A DNA stretch of 6,855 nucleotides, taken from positions 1 to 6,855 of the forward strand of contig SLOW01000048.1 in the NCBI GenBank assembly GCA_007132315.1. Reading direction: 5' to 3'. The notes under the pieces were generated by a model. That model made no database searches, was not told where the DNA came from, and saw only the letters and a program-made list of their open reading frames with translations. This stretch comes from Opitutales bacterium. Its GTDB lineage: Bacteria; Verrucomicrobiota; Verrucomicrobiia; Opitutales; T3Sed10-336. A program made the translations under genes and the position numbers. Below, piece after piece: positions 5,538 through 6,855 of the stretch. How positions within the stretch are numbered: position 1 is the first letter of the stretch; every line of letters starts with the position of its first letter.

Positions 5538-6503
5538 GTGTTGACGTCGTTGAGAGCGGTAAGGATTGCTGTGGGCGCATTGTCGGTAATCGGCCTGGTG
5601 CTTGCAGTGGGCGGGTGCGCGGAGGGAAACATGGGGCAATCGAATCATAATAAAGACTTTAACGAACTGACGCCGGAAGAGGAATACGTGATCCTGCAAA
5701 AGGGTACCGAGCGGCCGTTTACGGGCCGGTGGCTTGGCAACAAGGAAGCCGGCACCTACATCTGCCGTCAGTGTAACGCGCCGCTCTACCGTTCGAGCGA
5801 TAAATTCGATTCGGGATGCGGTTGGCCGAGCTTTGATGACGGAATCCCAGGGGCGGTCAAGCGCCTGCCGGACCCGGATGGCCGACGTACCGAGATCGTT
5901 TGCGCCAAGTGTGACGGGCACCTCGGGCACGTTTTCGAGGGCGAGGGGTTTACCGACAAGGATACCCGGCATTGTGTCAATTCGATCTCGATGGACTTTG
6001 TGCCGGCATCGGAGGAAGTGACGACACAAACCGCGATATTCGCGTCCGGATGTTTCTGGGGCACCGAGTATTTCCTGCGGCGCGCCGATGGGGTCGTTTC
6101 GACCGAGGCCGGTTACACCGGCGGCCATACGGAGAACCCGACTTACAAGGAGGTCTGCACCGGCAAGACCGGTCACGCAGAAGCCGTGCGCGTGGTTTTC
6201 GATCCGGCGAAGACGGATTTCAGGACCTTGGCGCGGTTGTTTTTCGAGACGCATGACCCGACGCAGGTGGACCGGCAGGGGCCCGACATTGGAGATCAAT
6301 ACCGTTCGGGCATTTTTTACCTGGACGAGAGTCAGAAGAAAATCGCCGGGGAGCTGATCGAGACTCTGCGAGAAAAAGGCATCGAGGTGGCCACCGAGGT
6401 GACGCCGGCGGACCGGTTCTGGGCGGCCGAGAGCTACCACCAGGATTATTACAACAAGACGGGAGGCACCCCGTATTGTCACGGCTACCGCCCGCTGTTC
6501 TAA
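5538..6503 (+). CDS. msrBA: Bifunctional peptide methionine sulfoxide reductase MsrB-MsrA, probable lipoprotein
   Basis: One chain with two enzymes that reduce oxidised methionine in proteins: MsrB for the R form, MsrA for the S form. The MsrB part (about 44-155) has the zinc pairs CRQC (76-79) and CAKC (122-125), SGCGWPSF (92-99) and the catalytic RHCVNS (Cys146). The MsrA part (about 164-321) starts with GCFWG (catalytic Cys172), has VCTGKTGHAE (206-215) and GDQYRSGIFY (252-261), and ends with a resolving Cys314 in GTPYCHGY. From the GTG at 5538 the product has 321 residues and opens with a lipoprotein signal: R6 and R9, a hydrophobic core, and a lipobox VGGC with Cys27. This would place the enzyme outside the cytoplasmic membrane. 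An internal in-frame ATG at 5631 with an excellent ribosome binding site would give a 290-residue cytoplasmic form. I prefer 5538 because a random in-frame signal peptide is unlikely. The gene follows nth, another oxidative-damage repair gene, on the same strand. Confidence 0.93.
   Translation: MLTSLRAVRIAVGALSVIGLVLAVGGCAEGNMGQSNHNKDFNELTPEEEYVILQKGTERPFTGRWLGNKEAGTYICRQCNAPLYRSSDKFDSGCGWPSFDDGIPGAVKRLPDPDGRRTEIVCAKCDGHLGHVFEGEGFTDKDTRHCVNSISMDFVPASEEVTTQTAIFASGCFWGTEYFLRRADGVVSTEAGYTGGHTENPTYKEVCTGKTGHAEAVRVVFDPAKTDFRTLARLFFETHDPTQVDRQGPDIGDQYRSGIFYLDESQKKIAGELIETLREKGIEVATEVTPADRFWAAESYHQDYYNKTGGTPYCHGYRPLF
5621..5633 (+). promoter_or_regulatory. Strong internal ribosome binding site and ATG inside the msr fusion
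   Basis: GGAGG at 5621-5625 precedes an in-frame ATG at 5631 by five bases. Starting here removes the signal peptide and lipobox but keeps both catalytic domains. It could be a second start giving a cytoplasmic form, or a chance result of the Glu-Gly codons after the lipobox Cys. Confidence 0.45.
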
Positions 6504-6627
6504 GTTGTTGCACCTCTTGAGGGACGATACAAAATTCGAATCCGCCGGTACATAGGTCTTGCCATGCGGGATGCCCATGTCGTAAACAGGGAAGAATCGG
6601 GGGTGCGGCGTCGCCCTTTCCCCATTC
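6504..6627. other. Intergenic region between the msr fusion and tRNA-Val
   Basis: In these 124 bases I see no gene and no clear terminator for the msr fusion. There are two short palindromes, CCTCTTGAGG (6513-6522) and ATTCGAAT (6534-6541), neither with a T-run. A promoter for the tRNA must lie here or upstream, but no convincing -35/-10 pair is visible. Confidence 0.6.
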
Positions 6628-6701
6628 GGTCGCTTAGCTCAGTTGGTTAGAGCGCTACCTTCACACGGTAGAAGTCACTGGTTCGAGTCCAGTAGCGACC
6701 A
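6628..6701 (+). tRNA. tRNA-Val (anticodon CAC)
   Basis: A complete cloverleaf can be folded by eye. The acceptor stem is GGTCGCT (6628-6634) with AGCGACC (6694-6700). The D arm is GCTC (6637-6640) with GAGC (6650-6653). The anticodon stem is CTACC (6655-6659) with GGTAG (6667-6671), around the seven-base loop TTCACAC. The T arm is ACTGG (6677-6681) with CCAGT (6689-6693), around TTCGAGT. The anticodon CAC at 6662-6664 reads the valine codon GUG. A at 6701 is the discriminator base; the next bases are CCG, so the 3' CCA is not encoded and must be added after transcription. Confidence 0.97.
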
Positions 6702-6706
6702 CCGTA

Positions 6707-6726
6707 CCGCCGTTGACGGCGGGTTT
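6707..6726 (+). terminator. Hairpin after tRNA-Val, possible weak terminator
   Basis: CCGCCG (6707-6712) and CGGCGG (6717-6722) form a perfect 6-bp stem with a TTGA loop, five bases after the tRNA end. Only three T residues follow (6724-6726), so termination may be weak; the hairpin could instead help 3' processing of the tRNA. The nine bases CCGCCGTTG recur at 6745-6753. Confidence 0.45.
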
Positions 6727-6806
6727 CGACGCGCCCGATGGCGTCCGCCGTTGGCAACGAGGCTGTTTCCGGCGGGCGGTGTTGCGGCATTGATGTTTAG
6801 TCCCTT

Positions 6807-6843
6807 ATTTCTGAAATCTTGCGCGAAACGCGCAAAATATTTC
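6807..6843. promoter_or_regulatory. Nested palindromes at the window end, possible operator or upstream region of the next gene
   Basis: TTGCGCG (6819-6825) and CGCGCAA (6829-6835) are a perfect 7-bp inverted repeat around AAA. Just upstream is a second palindrome, ATTTC-T-GAAAT (6807-6817), whose GAAAT half can also pair with ATTTC at 6839-6843, extending the hairpin through an internal loop. The surroundings (6790-6850) are clearly AT-richer than the rest of the window, as in promoter regions, and AAAAGG near 6844-6849 resembles a ribosome binding site. The downstream gene is outside the window, so the role is open. Confidence 0.35.
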
Positions 6844-6855
6844 AAAAGGTGCTCC

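Noticed and set aside
4511..5632. A 373-codon minus-strand frame over nth
   Set aside because: It runs through a terminator, nth, the intergenic palindromes and the msr signal peptide; it is a shadow of nth.
5259..6578. A 439-codon open frame on the minus strand over the msr fusion
   Set aside because: The + strand carries unmistakable MsrB and MsrA active-site motifs over the same bases; the minus product has no coherent domain.
6559..6587. TTGCCA and GTAAAC as a promoter for tRNA-Val
   Set aside because: Spacing is 17, but the second box matches TATAAT at only two positions.
1..6855. CRISPR array, insertion sequence, prophage or defence system
   Set aside because: No regularly spaced repeats, transposase or integrase motifs, or defence-type domains are visible on either strand.

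Overview
The window reads as a GC-rich bacterial chromosome segment, all genes on the + strand. Three traits point to the Verrucomicrobiota/Planctomycetota side of the tree, with an Opitutae-like verrucomicrobium as the best guess. They are a very large exported protein ending in a dockerin-like tail, a protein with a PEP-CTERM sorting signal (VPEPGAYAA, hydrophobic segment, RRLRKK), and a single-chain MsrB-MsrA enzyme. This placement is an inference from protein style; there is no rRNA or marker gene here.

Layout. Positions 1-3611 hold the 3' part of a giant surface or secreted protein: four Ig-like modules, a beta-strand-repeat region, another Ig-like part, and a two-repeat dockerin-like tail. 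The gene enters from outside the window. Its frame breaks near 2931-2943, so the tail is read in another frame; one missing G in a run of Gs would explain it. After a 40-base gap comes a 271-residue PEP-CTERM protein (3652-4467). A textbook Rho-independent terminator (4516-4546) closes this export unit. A candidate sigma70-type promoter (4526-4554) overlaps that terminator and faces the next gene.

Positions 4721-5371 encode endonuclease III (nth), which repairs oxidised pyrimidines in DNA. A 166-base gap holding a GC-rich inverted-repeat cluster separates it from a methionine sulfoxide reductase B-A fusion (5538-6503). That protein carries a lipoprotein signal if read from the upstream start, or is cytoplasmic if read from an internal ATG with a strong ribosome binding site. 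The two genes together deal with oxidative damage to DNA and protein. A tRNA-Val (anticodon CAC) lies at 6628-6701, followed by a GC-rich hairpin and then AT-richer DNA with nested palindromes running to the window end.

No CRISPR array, transposase, phage gene or recognisable defence system is present. The points most worth checking are the frame break in the giant protein, the dual start of the Msr fusion, the in-frame 9-bp tandem repeat that builds the membrane anchor of the PEP-CTERM protein, and the promoter nested in a terminator.
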